This document shows, one piece after another, positions 9,833 to 21,800 of a DNA stretch of 64,000 bases. The position numbers and the translations under genes were made by a program. The DNA comes from Salvator merianae (Eukaryota > Chordata > Lepidosauria > Squamata > Teiidae), in NCBI GenBank assembly GCA_003586115.2, contig QVOM02000042.1, forward strand, positions 79,196,202 to 79,260,201. Direction: 5' to 3'. Each line of letters starts with the position of its first letter. Positions within the stretch are counted from its first letter, which is position 1. The notes beneath the pieces are model-generated. The model did not search any database, had not been told where the DNA came from, and worked only from the letters and a program-made list of their open reading frames with translations.

Positions 9833-11600
9833 TCAATGGCTGAAATTCCTAGAAAGACATCCTAGTAAAGAGATAACTGCACAGCATACATTCATTGTAC
9901 CTTTCTCTTTTCTTTGGACTCTCAAGTCTTTAGGGGTGATTTGAGGTAGTCTTCAAGGCAGCAGCGGCCAGTGGCTTTAAGCCTTGGTGTTCGCACCCCA
10001 TGCAAAGCATGCCATGGCCATTCACACAGTCCCTGAGCCTCTGTATTGCCTATGGAGCGCTTCACGCGGGGTGTGAACACCAAGGCTTAAAGCCACCGGC
10101 CGCCATAGGGTACCCATAGGCCTCTCCCGAAACTGCTCTTTTAGAGCTGAAAATTGCCTCAAAATAAGCAGAATAAGGAGGGACTCTGAATGTGCCTCAT
10201 GGAGTAGGCAAGGTCCCCAGATACCATGTGGCATGCATGGAGGGGGACCAATCTTGAGCTGGAGCACTCTTTCTTATCCAGGGCTGGGATGGACAGCAGC
10301 CTACTTGGATGGGACATCCCAGCTTGCATTAACTTTGGGGCAAAGAAATGAAAGTTCCCTGGTTTTGAAATTTCTATGCTGAGACATTTTGCCCAAGTAC
10401 CAAAAATGGCCATAGAAGTCAACCATTTTCAGAGCCTGGTAAAATGCCACCAGACTCCAATGTGAGATGTAGGCTGGATCACCATTCTTCTTCAGGGCAG
10501 TGGCAGGAGTCAACCTGACCCGTATCACATTTGCAGAGCTGTTCTTTCTACTCTGCAAAAGTAGAGTGGATTGTGTCCTGGAAGTAGTCCTGGAAGTAGG
10601 CTGGGTGCCAGGGATATGCATTCACAATCCTCCAGGCCCGATTTTGGCTTGTGGTGATATGTGGTCATTGCGCATCAGGCATCCTTCTGGTGCAGTCCAA
10701 AGGGACCTTGAGTATCTTGTTATAGAGGTGCATATGGAGCACTGTGTGACAAGGAGAGTAGGGTCCTGTCCACTCCCTTACCATTCCTTGTCAGGAAGTG
10801 CCTGCCCAAGGGATGGACTTTGATTGGAGCAAGACAATATAATTCCCACTCTTACCTCTTGGTATATTCTTCTACTTACTTTCTCAGGGGGTGAGAATGC
10901 AGTCTAGATCATACTTCTTCATCCCAATTCCCTCTTTCAGCCAATTTTTCTTTAATGGGCTGGAAGAGGGAAGAGAAGTGATTAAAGGAGAGAGTGGAAA
11001 GCCATTTCCATTACCTATTTTATTCTCCTCCCAAACTTCCAACATTCACTCTCACAAGAGAGAATATAGAAAGCTTAATTCTCCTGAAGAAGGAGGCTCA
11101 GGGAGTTTTTTTTACCAATGATGGCTAGACTGTGGCTGGACCTCTACTTAAGGAATAAGGCAGCTCCACTGCAGGTAGATGGGAAAGGATCCCCAGCCTG
11201 CTGCTGAAAAAGATGCTTCCGTGTTTTCATTTTGAAGTGTGCAGGAACCAGTTCCAGCGGTCGATCACAGCACCTCTGTGCAGAGCATGAAACCACATCC
11301 TGCAATCAATGGCAATCACACCCATAAAACGGCTGGCACTATGGAGATGCATTAGCAGTGGGCACCTTCTTCCGTGGCCTTTGACGGCAAGTGAAGACAG
11401 GATCACTGTTTTCATCATATAGAAGTTCTCTTGGATCTGGCCAAAGGATTATCTAAGAAAGACTATCCTTTAGCATGTCTTTCTTCCAGATTTTTTAAGA
11501 GGCAGGTTTAGTATTAGGGTTGCTAGGATAATAACCATATACAATAGCATTTTATGATGGTTAACTAGTTCATCTCACCTTTTAGCAAGTACTATAAGAA

Positions 11601-11842
11601 TACAGGGTGTTTCGAAAAGATGGACCCAATTGCAAAGTTGTATATTTCACGATGGCAACGTGTTACAATTACACAAAAAGAATGACTGAGGCTAGGGGTT
11701 GTTTGTGCGCTGGGAGAGGCATCTAGCGGTAATCGTTTGCAATTCTATGCCCCGCCCTTTCAAGTGGTAAGAGATATGGGCAGTTCGTAGTTGCACAGCT
11801 ATAGCGATTTCAAACAGGTCCATCTTTTTGAAACACCCTGTA
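11601..11842. mobile_element. Mariner-like MITE
   Basis: Terminal inverted repeats of about 25 bp, ACAGGGTGTTTC[G/A]AAAAGATGG then ACC, differ at one position. TA is present at both outer ends (11601-11602, 11841-11842). The element is about 240 bp with no transposase frame. The near-perfect ends suggest a fairly recent insertion. It ends only 34 bp from exon 13. Confidence 0.85.
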
Positions 11843-11876
11843 TTTTAGATCATGTGATATAAATTTGGCTCCTTAC

Positions 11877-11954
11877 CTCTTGATACTCATCATCCACTTC
11901 ACTTTTATGAAGGGTTCTCCCTGGGTAGCCAATTTCCACATGAAGATTATAAAT
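11877..11954 (-). CDS. KEL: KEL exon 13
   Basis: The acceptor is TTTTTACTTTACTAG and the donor is CAAGAG|GTAAGG. The exon is 78 bp, 26 codons, phase 0. It reads IYNLHVEIGYPG and ends in DDEYQE, matching the family segment K-[LVI]-x-x-[ILM]-x-x-x-I-G-[YA]-P. It is too short to show as a stand-alone frame. Confidence 0.9.
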
Positions 11955-13318
11955 CTAGTAAAGTAAAAATAATGGAAAAGTCAGATTTTTCTTCATTTGA
12001 AATTTCTTAAGAACCCTTTGAGATACAAACATCAACAGGTCTACTGCATGTGCAATCAAACTCTCCTCTGTCAATCTGAAGGGTGTGAAAGAGGTGTGGA
12101 AGTCCTGACACAAATCTTACTTAATGTTTTGTACTCTTAGACTATGTCTTATGTACCTTTAAAGATGTCTCTGCAAGCCATCTGAGGTGGCATATCTTCA
12201 TATTCAGCTGCATCTGCTACCTTTTGGAGCACCAAATTACCTCCCCAAGTGGCTGGAGGCTGTTGGAAAATGCAAGAGCTTCTGTTGCTGTTCTTGCCCA
12301 TTTTATCCAATAGGGATGAGATGAGTAAGACAGGGGCTAGCAGTTTGTCTTTCCTTCCTAGTTCTTTCTGATCTCTCTGTTTGGGCACTGACACCTCCTT
12401 TTCTAAGTGTGTCTCCCTCCTGCTGTGCTGCTGTTGCAGCAGGACATGATCTGGCATGCCTCCTCTCTATACTTTTTTCTTTCCTAAATAAAGTTCCTCC
12501 TGTTAAAGATATTTAACGTTAATCTCTGCCTTTTCTTTAAAAGAAAAAATACCCTCCAGTGCTGAGCACTTCTGCTGGTACTAGAACTCTCTGCTACAAA
12601 TCTCACCCAACAGAGGTAAAGGTGAAAAAAAGAGCAAAGATGGCAGGTGCCATGGCTGCAATGCCTTCAATGGCCTCAAGAGGCACTAATGGAGATGTGG
12701 AACTACCTGACAGCACCATAGGGGAGTCACTCTAGAACAGCTGTCTGCCCCTAGGTGGATCTTATTGGGGAAGTGGAGACACTCCCTTAAGTTACATCAG
12801 AGGAGGGGCTAGTCTACTTACTGTGACCACCCTATTTGGGGAGCACAGTGGATACAGGTCAACTCAGGCAGTTAGCCTATTGGGAACAGAAAGCCTTGTT
12901 GAAATTGGCATGCCAGTAAAAAGGCTGCAACAAGTAATTATGGTGGCCTGTGGGCCTTCTTATTCTTTCTTTTGGCAGCAGCAATGGCTGTTGTGCTCCT
13001 GGGGTACAAAGATCCTGAGATTTGGGCAGAGAGTATTTATGCCTCTCTGTTGGAATAATGAGGCTTATTACACAACTGTTCTTCATAATTTGTTAGGATT
13101 AAGTGCTTTTAAAAATGTTCTATGAATTTCAAATATGTAATGATTAAAGTCTAATACCTATGAGACCACGGGGGTTAGGAAGAATCACATTTGAAAACAC
13201 CATAGAAGAAAATAAAATTCAGAAAATAGATTATTCAAGTTAATCTTAATGCCTTCCAGTGCTAATGGAATAATTGCCAAATAGATGCAACTGATATCGA
13301 AGTATCTCAAGTGTCAAA

Positions 13319-13566
13319 GGCTGCATCCACACTCCTTAAAAAAACCAGCTCAAATGTGACTTAGAGGTAATAGCAAGTGGCAACTAATCATTTACATCTC
13401 ACCTTTAAACCATATTATAGACCAGAAAATGCAATTTGGAAGCGAATTTTCTGGACTTTAATGTGAATTAGAGGTGGGATGCAAACACTAACATGTGGTA
13501 GTCATCACCTCTGCACTACTTTTGAGCTGCTGCTTTTTTTTCTTTTACTACATGTTGGATGCAGCC
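13319..13566. mobile_element. Palindromic MITE with GGCTGCATCCA ends (family D)
   Basis: The left end GGCTGCATCCACAC and right end TTGGATGCAGCC are inverted. The interior shares ATTAGAGGTGGGATGCAAACAC with the second copy at 45803-46512. Confidence 0.7.
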
Positions 13567-13663
13567 AAAATCACCAGGTGTTCACAAGTACCCTCCACTT
13601 TAAACAGTCCTATGCATGAATTCTTTGCAGAAATTCCTGGAAGCTCCTGTGTAGATTTTGACT

Positions 13664-13678
13664 CAAAACTATAAGACC
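13664..13678 (+). repeat. Target-site duplication, left copy, of the L1
   Basis: CAAAACTATAAGACC occurs here and again at 17000-17014, exactly flanking the L1. Confidence 0.9.
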
Positions 13679-16600
13679 CAATAATTATGCAGATGAAATT
13701 AGGAGATGAACCATGCAAAAACTGGAGATATGTATAAGGAGAGATTGAAAAGGGAAATAGAATTATTTTTTATGGAAAATAGAACTCAAGGAATGTCAGA
13801 AAATGTATTATGGGATGTTTTTAAAGCAACAATTAGAGGGCAGTGTATATCATTGGGGATTTTACAAAGAAGAATGTAGAAAAGAAATAGGGAAGTGTTG
13901 TTAAATAAGGTAAAGGAGTCACAGTTGAAATATATACAAAATAAGACAAGAGGAAACAGGCAAGACTGGGAGAAAAATAAAAAAGAGTTAGAAAATTATG
14001 ATATTGTTAAATGTAGTAAGAGATGGGCTCTGATTAAAAATGAGTATAAGAGCTGGGACATACAAGCAATGAAAAGGATGTCAAGAATTATGAGGGAAAA
14101 AAAGGAAAAAAGGATAATTAATAAATTACGAAATTCAGAGGGAGAAATAAAGATTAAGAATAAGGAAATAGTAGAAATAATAGCTAAATATTATGAAAGT
14201 TTATATAAGGGATATAGAATTTATATGGACTGTTTTATAGACTTTGTATGGACTATTGATAGAAAGTTAACAGAAGAGCAGAAGCAGAGATTAAATGCAG
14301 ATATAACCCAGCAGGAAATAGAAGAGTAATTCAGGGTCTAAAACCTGTTAAGTCTCCTGGTCCCGATGGGGTTAAAGGTATTTTCTATAAAAAACTTTAT
14401 AAAACTACTAGTACCTCTAATGCAAATATTTTTTAATGATATATTAAATAATAGATTAAAACCAGATTCTTGGAATAAGATAGAAATAATTACAAAGAAG
14501 TCCAGTACACCCTGGCTCTTATCGACCACTTAGCTTGTCAAATCAGGATTATAAAATATTTACTAAGGTAATGATCAAAAGGTTAGAGGAAATTATTCCA
14601 AAAATAAGAAAGGAAGATCAATATGGGTTCATTAAGAATAGATATATTGGTGACCCTATAACAAATTTAATTAATGTCATTTATCATGCTAAAACCACAA
14701 TAAAAAAGTAGGAATTTTGAAATTAGACATGATGAAGGCATTTGACTTGGTGAATCACCAATATTTATATAATATATGTCAAAAGTTTGATATGGTGGAT
14801 AAATTTTGTGAAGTAATTAAACATTTATATGAGGGGTCCACAGCATATATTAAAATAAATGGAATTAGTTCAAGGCAGATTAGAATACTTAATGGAACAA
14901 AGCAGGGTTGTCCCCTTTCTCCTCTACTATTTGCTTTGGCAATAGAACCATTGGCCAATGAGATTAGACAGGATAATAGGTGGCAGGGCTGTGAGGTCAA
15001 AGGGGAAGAAGTTAGAATAAATTTATTTGCAGATGATGCAATGGTAATCACCCAAACACCTAGGGAAATGGTAGTAGCAATTAGAAGCATTTTAGAAAAG
15101 TTTACTCAAATGTCAGGTTTTACAATAAATATAACCAAATCAGAGATAATGTTTCTTAATACTCCACCTCAGGAGCAGATCGAAGTAAGAAGGCTAACTG
15201 GATTAAAATTAGGAGTTAAAAAGATGAAGTATCTAGGGGTAATTCTTACCACAAATAATAATAAATTATTTTATGAAAACTATAGACAGATATGGAAGAA
15301 AGTTAATGAACAGTTGAAAAAAACCCCAAAAACCTAAGGTAATGTCCAAACTATTTAGAATAAGAGTGGTGAAAATGTTTATTATCCCAAGGATTTTGTA
15401 TATATTTAAAGTATTACCTCAAAAAGTATGTATTAGGGTATTGAAACAATGGGATAGTAAGATAAATAATTGGATATTTAATACAAAACAACCAAGATTG
15501 AGGGAAATGATATTAAAAATGGGAATTCATGAGGGAGGATAGTCTATTCCCACTCTGGAGAAACATTATGTGGCTTTTCAAATAAAAAAACTAATAGAGT
15601 TAGAAGCTGAAACTGAAGAAAAATGGGTAAAAATAGAGAAAAAGATACATAATTTAGAGAAGAGTAGCTTAATGTGGGGTAAAATGCCAGAGAGAAAATA
15701 TAGAGGATTATACGGACCATTGAAACAAGTAATGGAAGTTTGGAGAATCTATCAACAGAAACTAGCACCACAAATATTGAAATATACAACTATTGAATAT
15801 ATAAACATGGACCAAGAGGTGATAGAAGAAAGAATATTATACCAATTAAAGGAAAATGGGTTTAAATATTTAAAGGATCTATACAATATTAGAGGGGAAT
15901 GTAGGGAACAGGAAATAAAACAGGTTCTGGGGAGAAGATGGCTAACTTATAATTCTTTGAGAAATTGGTCTGTAACTAATAATATATATTTATTGATCTA
16001 CAGATCATTGACAGAGGAAATATTGGAAGAATGTTTGAAGGGCTCAAAAGGTGTAGGGAGTAAAATATATGGCTTATTAACTAATCAAAAGAATGAAATA
16101 ATGGAAAGCATGTTTCAAATATGGCAGTCAGATATTAATATTATGAGGGAGAATGTTGGGCAAAAAATGAAGGAAAATAATGATTTAAAGAATAATAGGG
16201 TACAAGAGATGGTCCGTAAAATATTTTATAGACGATATAGGACACCAGCACAATTAGCACATATGATACCCATGATGTCATTGCAATGCTGGCATGGGTG
16301 TGGACATAGAGGTACATACTTCCACCTTTGGTGGGAATATGATATTATAAAATTCTTTTGGATAGTTATTCAGAATGAAATTAATGACATTTTAAATTTG
16401 AATTTGAATTTATCACCTGAACTGGGTTTTTTTGACTTGACATCAGGGTGAATAAGTGAAGAAAAACAGTATTTATTTGCTCAAATGATACTGGCAGCTC
16501 AATCAACAACTGTATTGGGATGGAGGGAAAGTACTACATGGGCTTTAGGTATATAGGTATTTAATGGAACAATATAGATTTGATAAAATGCGGGAAATGA

Positions 16601-16999
16601 GATTTAAAAGTCATGGTATGAAATTGCTTTCTAAAACAGAGGAAAAATGGAAAGACATATTGTATTTTTTAACGAGACCCCAAGTGCCAGATGAAATAAG
16701 AGAAGAAATAATAAGACTAACTCTTTGGTACAGCTAAAAAGAAGGAGGAAGAAGATGGAAGAAGTAATCTAAAGATGTCAACCAGTGTGCCTAAGGGGTA
16801 GTTTGGTAGAGTGGTGGTGGGGTAGTTATTTGGGTTTTTTGAAGGTTTGTTTGTTTCTTTTTCAATGTAATTTTTTTGGGGGGGAGCACTATATGTTATA
16901 TTTCTTTTTACTGTTGTTATAATTTGTAAAAAATTAAAAATAAAAATAAAAAAAAATAAGTTTTTTTTTATGTTTATAAAAAAAAGAAAAGAAAACAAA
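13679..16999 (+). mobile_element. L1-clade LINE, 5'-truncated and decayed
   Basis: Very AT-rich. Pieces of ORF2 are at 13895-14329, 14717-15337, 15342-15542 and 15570-16451, separated by frameshifts and stops. RT motifs include KLDMMKAFDLVNHQYLY (A), GTKQGCPLSPLLFALAIEPL (B) and FADDAMVI (catalytic). The C-terminal CWHGCGHRGTYFHLWWEYD is the L1 zinc-knuckle region. It ends in an A-rich tail and is bracketed by a perfect 15-bp duplication. Confidence 0.93.
14717..15337 (+). pseudogene. L1 ORF2 reverse transcriptase palm fragment
   Basis: This is the longest intact stretch of the palm of the decayed L1, with motifs A, B and the FADD catalytic box. It is interrupted at both ends by stops. Confidence 0.85.
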
Positions 17000-17014
17000 C
17001 AAAACTATAAGACC
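17000..17014 (+). repeat. Target-site duplication, right copy, of the L1
   Basis: Identical to 13664-13678. Confidence 0.9.
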
Positions 17015-17503
17015 AGAAATCTGAACTGACCAAAACTGGCTGTTTTAACCTGTCCACCTAAAACAAAACAAAACACTGTGGAAAATGCCAGTGCTAAATT
17101 AAGAATGCTGGTGCTAACTTGAGAATTTGCAAGTGCGACCTGTTTCATTACAGGGAGGCCCATCTCACTGTGAGAGAAGCAGTGCTGAAGTTTCCACAAC
17201 TTAGAGGGGGATTGAAGTCCCTCCACACGCCCTCACATCCCTTAAGTGTGGGGTGCTGTGGAGATGGGCAAACCTCAGTGTGCCTCCAAACTGATATAAA
17301 AAACACATGGAGACAGAGCTTAGAAACCTGACGAACCTGACCATCCTTCACTAATATGTAAAGCAGCTGTTCCTTTTTGGGGTCCAGTTTCAGTGGTCAT
17401 TGACTTTCAAAGCTAAAGGATCGAATTCTCCAGATTCAGATTCTGACCCTCTTATTCACATCTGTATTTTAGCCCTCATAGCTGTCCTGACCCATATACA
17501 TAC

Positions 17504-17602
17504 TTTTCCCTTGGCTGCTTCACGGGACTGAGTTCCCATCCACTCCACTTGATCCAGATGGCTATGGATGGCCTCTTGGATTTCTGAGAACATCTGTTTG
17601 GC
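17504..17602 (-). CDS. KEL: KEL exon 12
   Basis: The acceptor is TTCCTCTGGCTAG and the donor is GGAAAA|GTATGT. The exon is 99 bp, 33 codons, phase 0. It reads AKQMFSEIQEAIHSHLDQVE and then WMG, matching the amphipathic helix and W-M motif of M13 enzymes (human LFTAIRDALITRLRNLPWM). Confidence 0.9.
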
Positions 17603-18363
17603 CTAGCCAGAGGAAGAAGTGAGACTATCAGCATTAAAAAAACAGGTCAATGGTGTTTAAACGTAAACATTATGTAAACAAGCCTGAAGAGCTCTTCTGC
17701 TGAGCAAATGCAAATGCAAATAGACAATGAACAGAAAGCCTTACCTTCTGATTTCAGTTAGCTACTATTTGACATATGCAGGTCAGACGATGCATGGGGT
17801 TAACTATGGTTTGAGAAACAAGACAACCTTAAGCCATTGTTTCTGATCCTGTCTTGATTCCCTAAAATATTTGCACTCATTCATTCATTTATATGCTCGC
17901 TTTCTCGCTTTTTACACTCACTTGCTATACATAGCGTCCTGTTCATAACCACAGGCTTTTCTGAAGGATTGCAGTTAAAATCCCTTTTGGGGCTGTGGGC
18001 ACATTTGGAATTTTGAGCACATGCCGTCAGTTTCTATCCTACTCCCCAATGGGAGAACAAGAAAACCTCTTTCCATTGTATTTGTTTAAACGTCAAAATA
18101 GACACCCATAAACACACTTGATAATTTCTCAGGACTCTCAACATGACAGAAATTAAATTAGGTTGTACAGTAAAATTATGGATCAGTGCCTTATAATTAT
18201 CTGTTCATTTACTTACAATTCTATCCCCCTTTGTGCTCTAGCTTAAAAATAAACTCACCACCAGATCAGAAAATACAACTCTAGATACAGAGGCAACTTA
18301 CAATGCAGTGGTGGGTTTGTAGCTATTCCTTTTTTTAAAAATAGAAGATGCATTGAAGTGCAT

Positions 18364-19623
18364 GGGCCTGTTCGCACTTACGACAGTAGAACATTCTAAT
18401 TAACAGGGTTCAGGACAGCCAGGATCAGGTACAGTGAGGAGTGTTCGAATCTGTCAGTGCTGGAATACACAGCTGGTGAAGCAGTGCGAATGGGAGTGCA
18501 ATAGTTAGGTAGCTGGGTCCAGACCCAGAGGAGCTGTGTCCAGACATATGTCTGGACCCAGAGGGCTATGTCCAGATATATGTCTGGAATGGCCATCAGG
18601 GTCCAGACCCCAAAGTCTGTACCTGGGTTCAAACCGTCTGACGGTGCCTGCACAGCCACGCAGCCCCTGCCCTGTCACCATTCCAAACCAGGAAGTGGTG
18701 TGAACGTACCACTCCCGATCCTCCCCTGATCGCACTAGTTGGCTGGAAGACTACAATTTCCTTGACCACAGCTAGCAGGCTTTTTTCCCCTTTTTTTTCC
18801 TTTTATTGTTAGTACATTTCAAACGTATAAAATTACATTCTACATTAAACATTCTTATATCAGTATTGTTTTCAACTTCCTCCTTCATTGACAGTTTCTT
18901 CTATGTTTCATAGTTCTCACCCCTCCTATTCCCTTTCCATTCTTTTTTCCACCAAATGTCTTCTTTCTTCATCACTCTTCAAATCCAGCAATCACAAGTT
19001 CACTGTCCAGCTCTTGCAGAAAGTCAATAAAGGGTTTCCAGTTTCCATAAAACCTATCAACTGTCTTATTTCTCAAAAGATTTGTCAATTTGTCCATCTT
19101 GGCAAGCTCCATCATTTTGACTAACCAATCATCCACCGTTGGTAATTTATCCCCTTTCCATTTCTGAGCATATACAGTTCTGGCTGCAGTTACTATATTT
19201 TGCAATAACACATTGACACCCTCAGAATTGTTTTCTGTTATCCCCAGTAGGAAAACTTCCAGTTTAAAAAGGATATCTGTCTTTAAAATTTTCTGCATAA
19301 CTGTATATATGTGAACCCAAAACTTTTTAGCTTTTGCATAAGTCCACCACATACGATAAAAGGTACACTCTTGTTTTTTACATTTCCAACACTTACTTGA
19401 CATGCCTTGATACATTTTTGAAATTTTATAAGGTGTTAAGTACCATCGATACATCATCTTATATATGTTCTCTTTCAACATATTACATACAGTAAATTTC
19501 ACAGCTAGTAGGCTTCAGGTGGGCTTCAGTGAGTTTCCAGTCAGCTGGGGCTGTTTGCAGGTGCAAATGCTCTGTTCCAGCGAGTGACCTGGAACATTCT
19601 ACTCACTACGTGCAAACAGGCCC
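18364..19623. mobile_element. H2 family DNA element, subfamily a, interrupted by L1
   Basis: The left end GGGCCTGTTCGCACTTACG and right end ACGTGCAAACAGGCCC are inverted. The interior AGGGTTCAGGACAGCCAGGA is shared with copies at 40114, 45930 and 53225. Removing the L1 insertion and its duplication restores an element of about 530 bp. Confidence 0.75.
18783..19499 (-). mobile_element. L1-clade LINE 3' end
   Basis: A minus-strand frame (19502-18972) ends in the L1 ORF2 C-terminus with CWKCKKQECTFYRMWW. The 3' tail is the T-rich run at 18783-18805 on the plus strand. CACAGCTAGCAGGCTT (18767-18782) and CACAGCTAGTAGGCTT (19500-19515) are the target duplication, with one mismatch. Confidence 0.9.
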
Positions 19624-19790
19624 CACGTCTCAGATTCATATTTCACAACAGTACTTGAAAACACAGGCTCTATTACTTGTAGAGTTGGGATATTTTCTTA
19701 AGATAATATTGATGTTACACTCATTTTCTGCAAATTCTCTCAGATGATGCTGTGTAAATGTGGTTTTACATTTGCTCAGTCTTTGCACAT

Positions 19791-19971
19791 GGCCCTTTCT
19801 ACACTGGAGCTTATTCCAGATAATATCCTGGAACAGGGATTTGCTGTCTGCATGTTTGTGGAGACTATGGCAGGTCCTTGGTGGGGGCTGCCTTAGTCTG
19901 TACCGGCATGCAGACGGAAGGACTCTATTCCAGGATACAATCTTAGAAAAAGACCCAGTGCAGAAAGGGTC
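19791..19971. mobile_element. 180-bp MITE, family H1
   Basis: The termini GGCCCTTTCTACACTGGAGC and CCAGTGCAGAAAGGGTC are inverted, with an ATTATATCC-like core. More diverged than the copies at 697 and 40477. Confidence 0.7.
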
Positions 19972-21058
19972 ATAATCTCACATAATCTAATCAGTGTGAA
20001 TGGGGACCAAGCACCAAGGTCATGGCAAGATCCATGTGGCCCCTTTATGTTGTGCCAAAAGAGGCCCCCAGAGCAGGGTGGCATTATGTCTCTGAGTGCC
20101 AAAATAAGGCCCAGAATGCAATGATGTGTGTGTGTGAGTCTGTTCTTCCACTACAGCATGCTAAAAAGCATTCTGCACCAGCACCAGCACCAACCTACCT
20201 GTCTGGACCTAGGGTCCTTTCTGCACTTATGTTTGGTGTGTTCCAGGAAGCAGTCGAAGGGGTTTGCTGTCCACACGCTATTCCAAGGCAGCACAGAAAT
20301 GCTTCATCGACATGGACAGAGCTATAGAGCAGAACAGGGCACCCAAAATGGTGCCCTATCCTATCAGATCTACTGGTATATTAGTAGATCCATGATCCAT
20401 TTCAGCAGTGCTCCAGGAAGCACCATCAGAAATGATGTTGGAAGTCTGTGTGCCACCAAAATGTGTCCTCCTGGCAACTGCAAAGGCTCCACACTACCTT
20501 CAGGGGCTGGGCACAGTGCTAAAGGCTAGAACAGGAGGGATTGTCTGAGGGTGGACAGCTGTATCCTGTCCCAGCATAGAACAGATTATGTATCCCAGGT
20601 CAGGGCATCCCATCCTGGCCTGGGATACAGGGAGAGGAGCACAAAATAGTCTATGATTTTAAGCACTGAAAATGTCACTTGCAGGGTCATTCTGGTGCTT
20701 CATATCATGGGCCCGGACGGAAACTTTAACCTCGGGAACTTTCATGGCCAGCCTTGAAATTTGCACAGGCTGCAGTGTACAGCCCAAGCAGACAGCTCCT
20801 CACGCCACTTCTGGTCCTAAGCACAAGCTCTGGCCCAATCGCAGTCCCCTCGGCACACATCTCCCAGACTGTGTAGATCTTGTCCGTATTTTGCTATTTT
20901 ATTTCACAGGTGTATTATTTAGATTGTTTCTTATCGGTTTTCTCACTGGTTATCTAATAAATGATTGTCTGGAGGTGTCTTATATTGAGCCAGACCAACT
21001 GGTTCATTTAGCCAAGGGCATCTCCTTATAGGGTCCAGTCACACTGCTTCCAGTAGAG

Positions 21059-21413
21059 CACTGGCGTAGCAAGGGGGGGCGCGGGGGGCGCTGCGCACCG
21101 GGCAGCGCATTGTTGGGGCGGCGCCCGCCTTTGAGTTGGGCCCTCCCACCCAGCTGGCTGCCGGTTTGCCTTTAGTCGGCTTCACCAGCACGTCCACCGC
21201 TCGCTCGCCCTGCCCGCCGCTCGCTCGCCGCTCGCTCGCCCCGCCCGCCGCTCGCTCGCCGCTTGCTCGTCCCGCCTGCTCACTGCGCTGGCTGGCGCGC
21301 GGGCGGCCATCATCACGGCGGCAGCGGGAGTAGGCAGCTGCAGGGCGGGGCGTCCTGCTTGGCTGCCGCCGTTTGGTCCGCCCCAGGTGGCGGAACGTTT
21401 AGCTACGCCGCTG
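21059..21413. mobile_element. GC-rich non-autonomous hAT element
   Basis: The ends are CACTGGCGTAGC and GCTACGCCGCTG (inverse of CAGCGGCGTAGC). CAGTAGAG is duplicated exactly at 21051-21058 and 21414-21421, the 8-bp length expected of hAT. The interior is strongly GC/CpG-rich with a GCTCGCTCGCC tandem tract at about 21195-21270. CpG density in an otherwise AT-rich intron implies recent arrival. Confidence 0.85.
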
Positions 21414-21718
21414 CAGTAGAGCACAACTCCTCTTGGGTTCAACAAGGTAAACAGTATCCAGGGTTCATGCCTGCCATGCGTTGTTTCATCCATGTTTACC
21501 TCCATGTTATATGGGGAACACACATCATCAGTTACCATTTGAACAAATTTCAGAGTTTCTGCACAACTCCCTGGACAATCTTCTAAGTGGAGCTATCTGA
21601 TGTCATACCATGCCACAATTACATCTTCATTTTAGCAATATGAAATTGAGGCTTGTGTGGTTTGCATACATATATCTTATTTCACACTTGGCTAAGGAAC
21701 TGTAACTGGACCCATAAG

Positions 21719-21800
21719 CCCTTTCTGCACTGGGCCTTATTCCAGACTATATCCTGAAATAGGGACCAGCCATTCACGTTCAGACTACAGCAGGCTCTGC
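21719..21800. mobile_element. Partial H1 MITE
   Basis: CCCTTTCTGCACTGGGCCTT, then a TTCCAGACTATATCCTG core. The right half is missing. Confidence 0.6.

Larger units (their letters stand above)
9425..11876. other. KEL intron 13: two DNA elements, otherwise unassigned
   Basis: It contains an H2 element at 9479-9832 and a mariner-like MITE at 11601-11842. At 9970-10110 there is an imperfect inverted pair (TTTAAGCCTTGGTGTTCGCA and its inverse near 10073). I recognise nothing else in 10110-11600. Confidence 0.6.
11955..17503. other. KEL intron 12: D element and L1
   Basis: It holds a D-type palindrome (13319-13566) and a 3.3-kb L1 (13679-16999). The segments 11955-13318 and 17015-17503 show no recognisable element or exon. 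Confidence 0.6.

Noticed and set aside
21136..21586. Pro/Arg/Ser-rich open frames
   Set aside because: They arise from the GCTCGCTCGCC tandem inside the hAT element.
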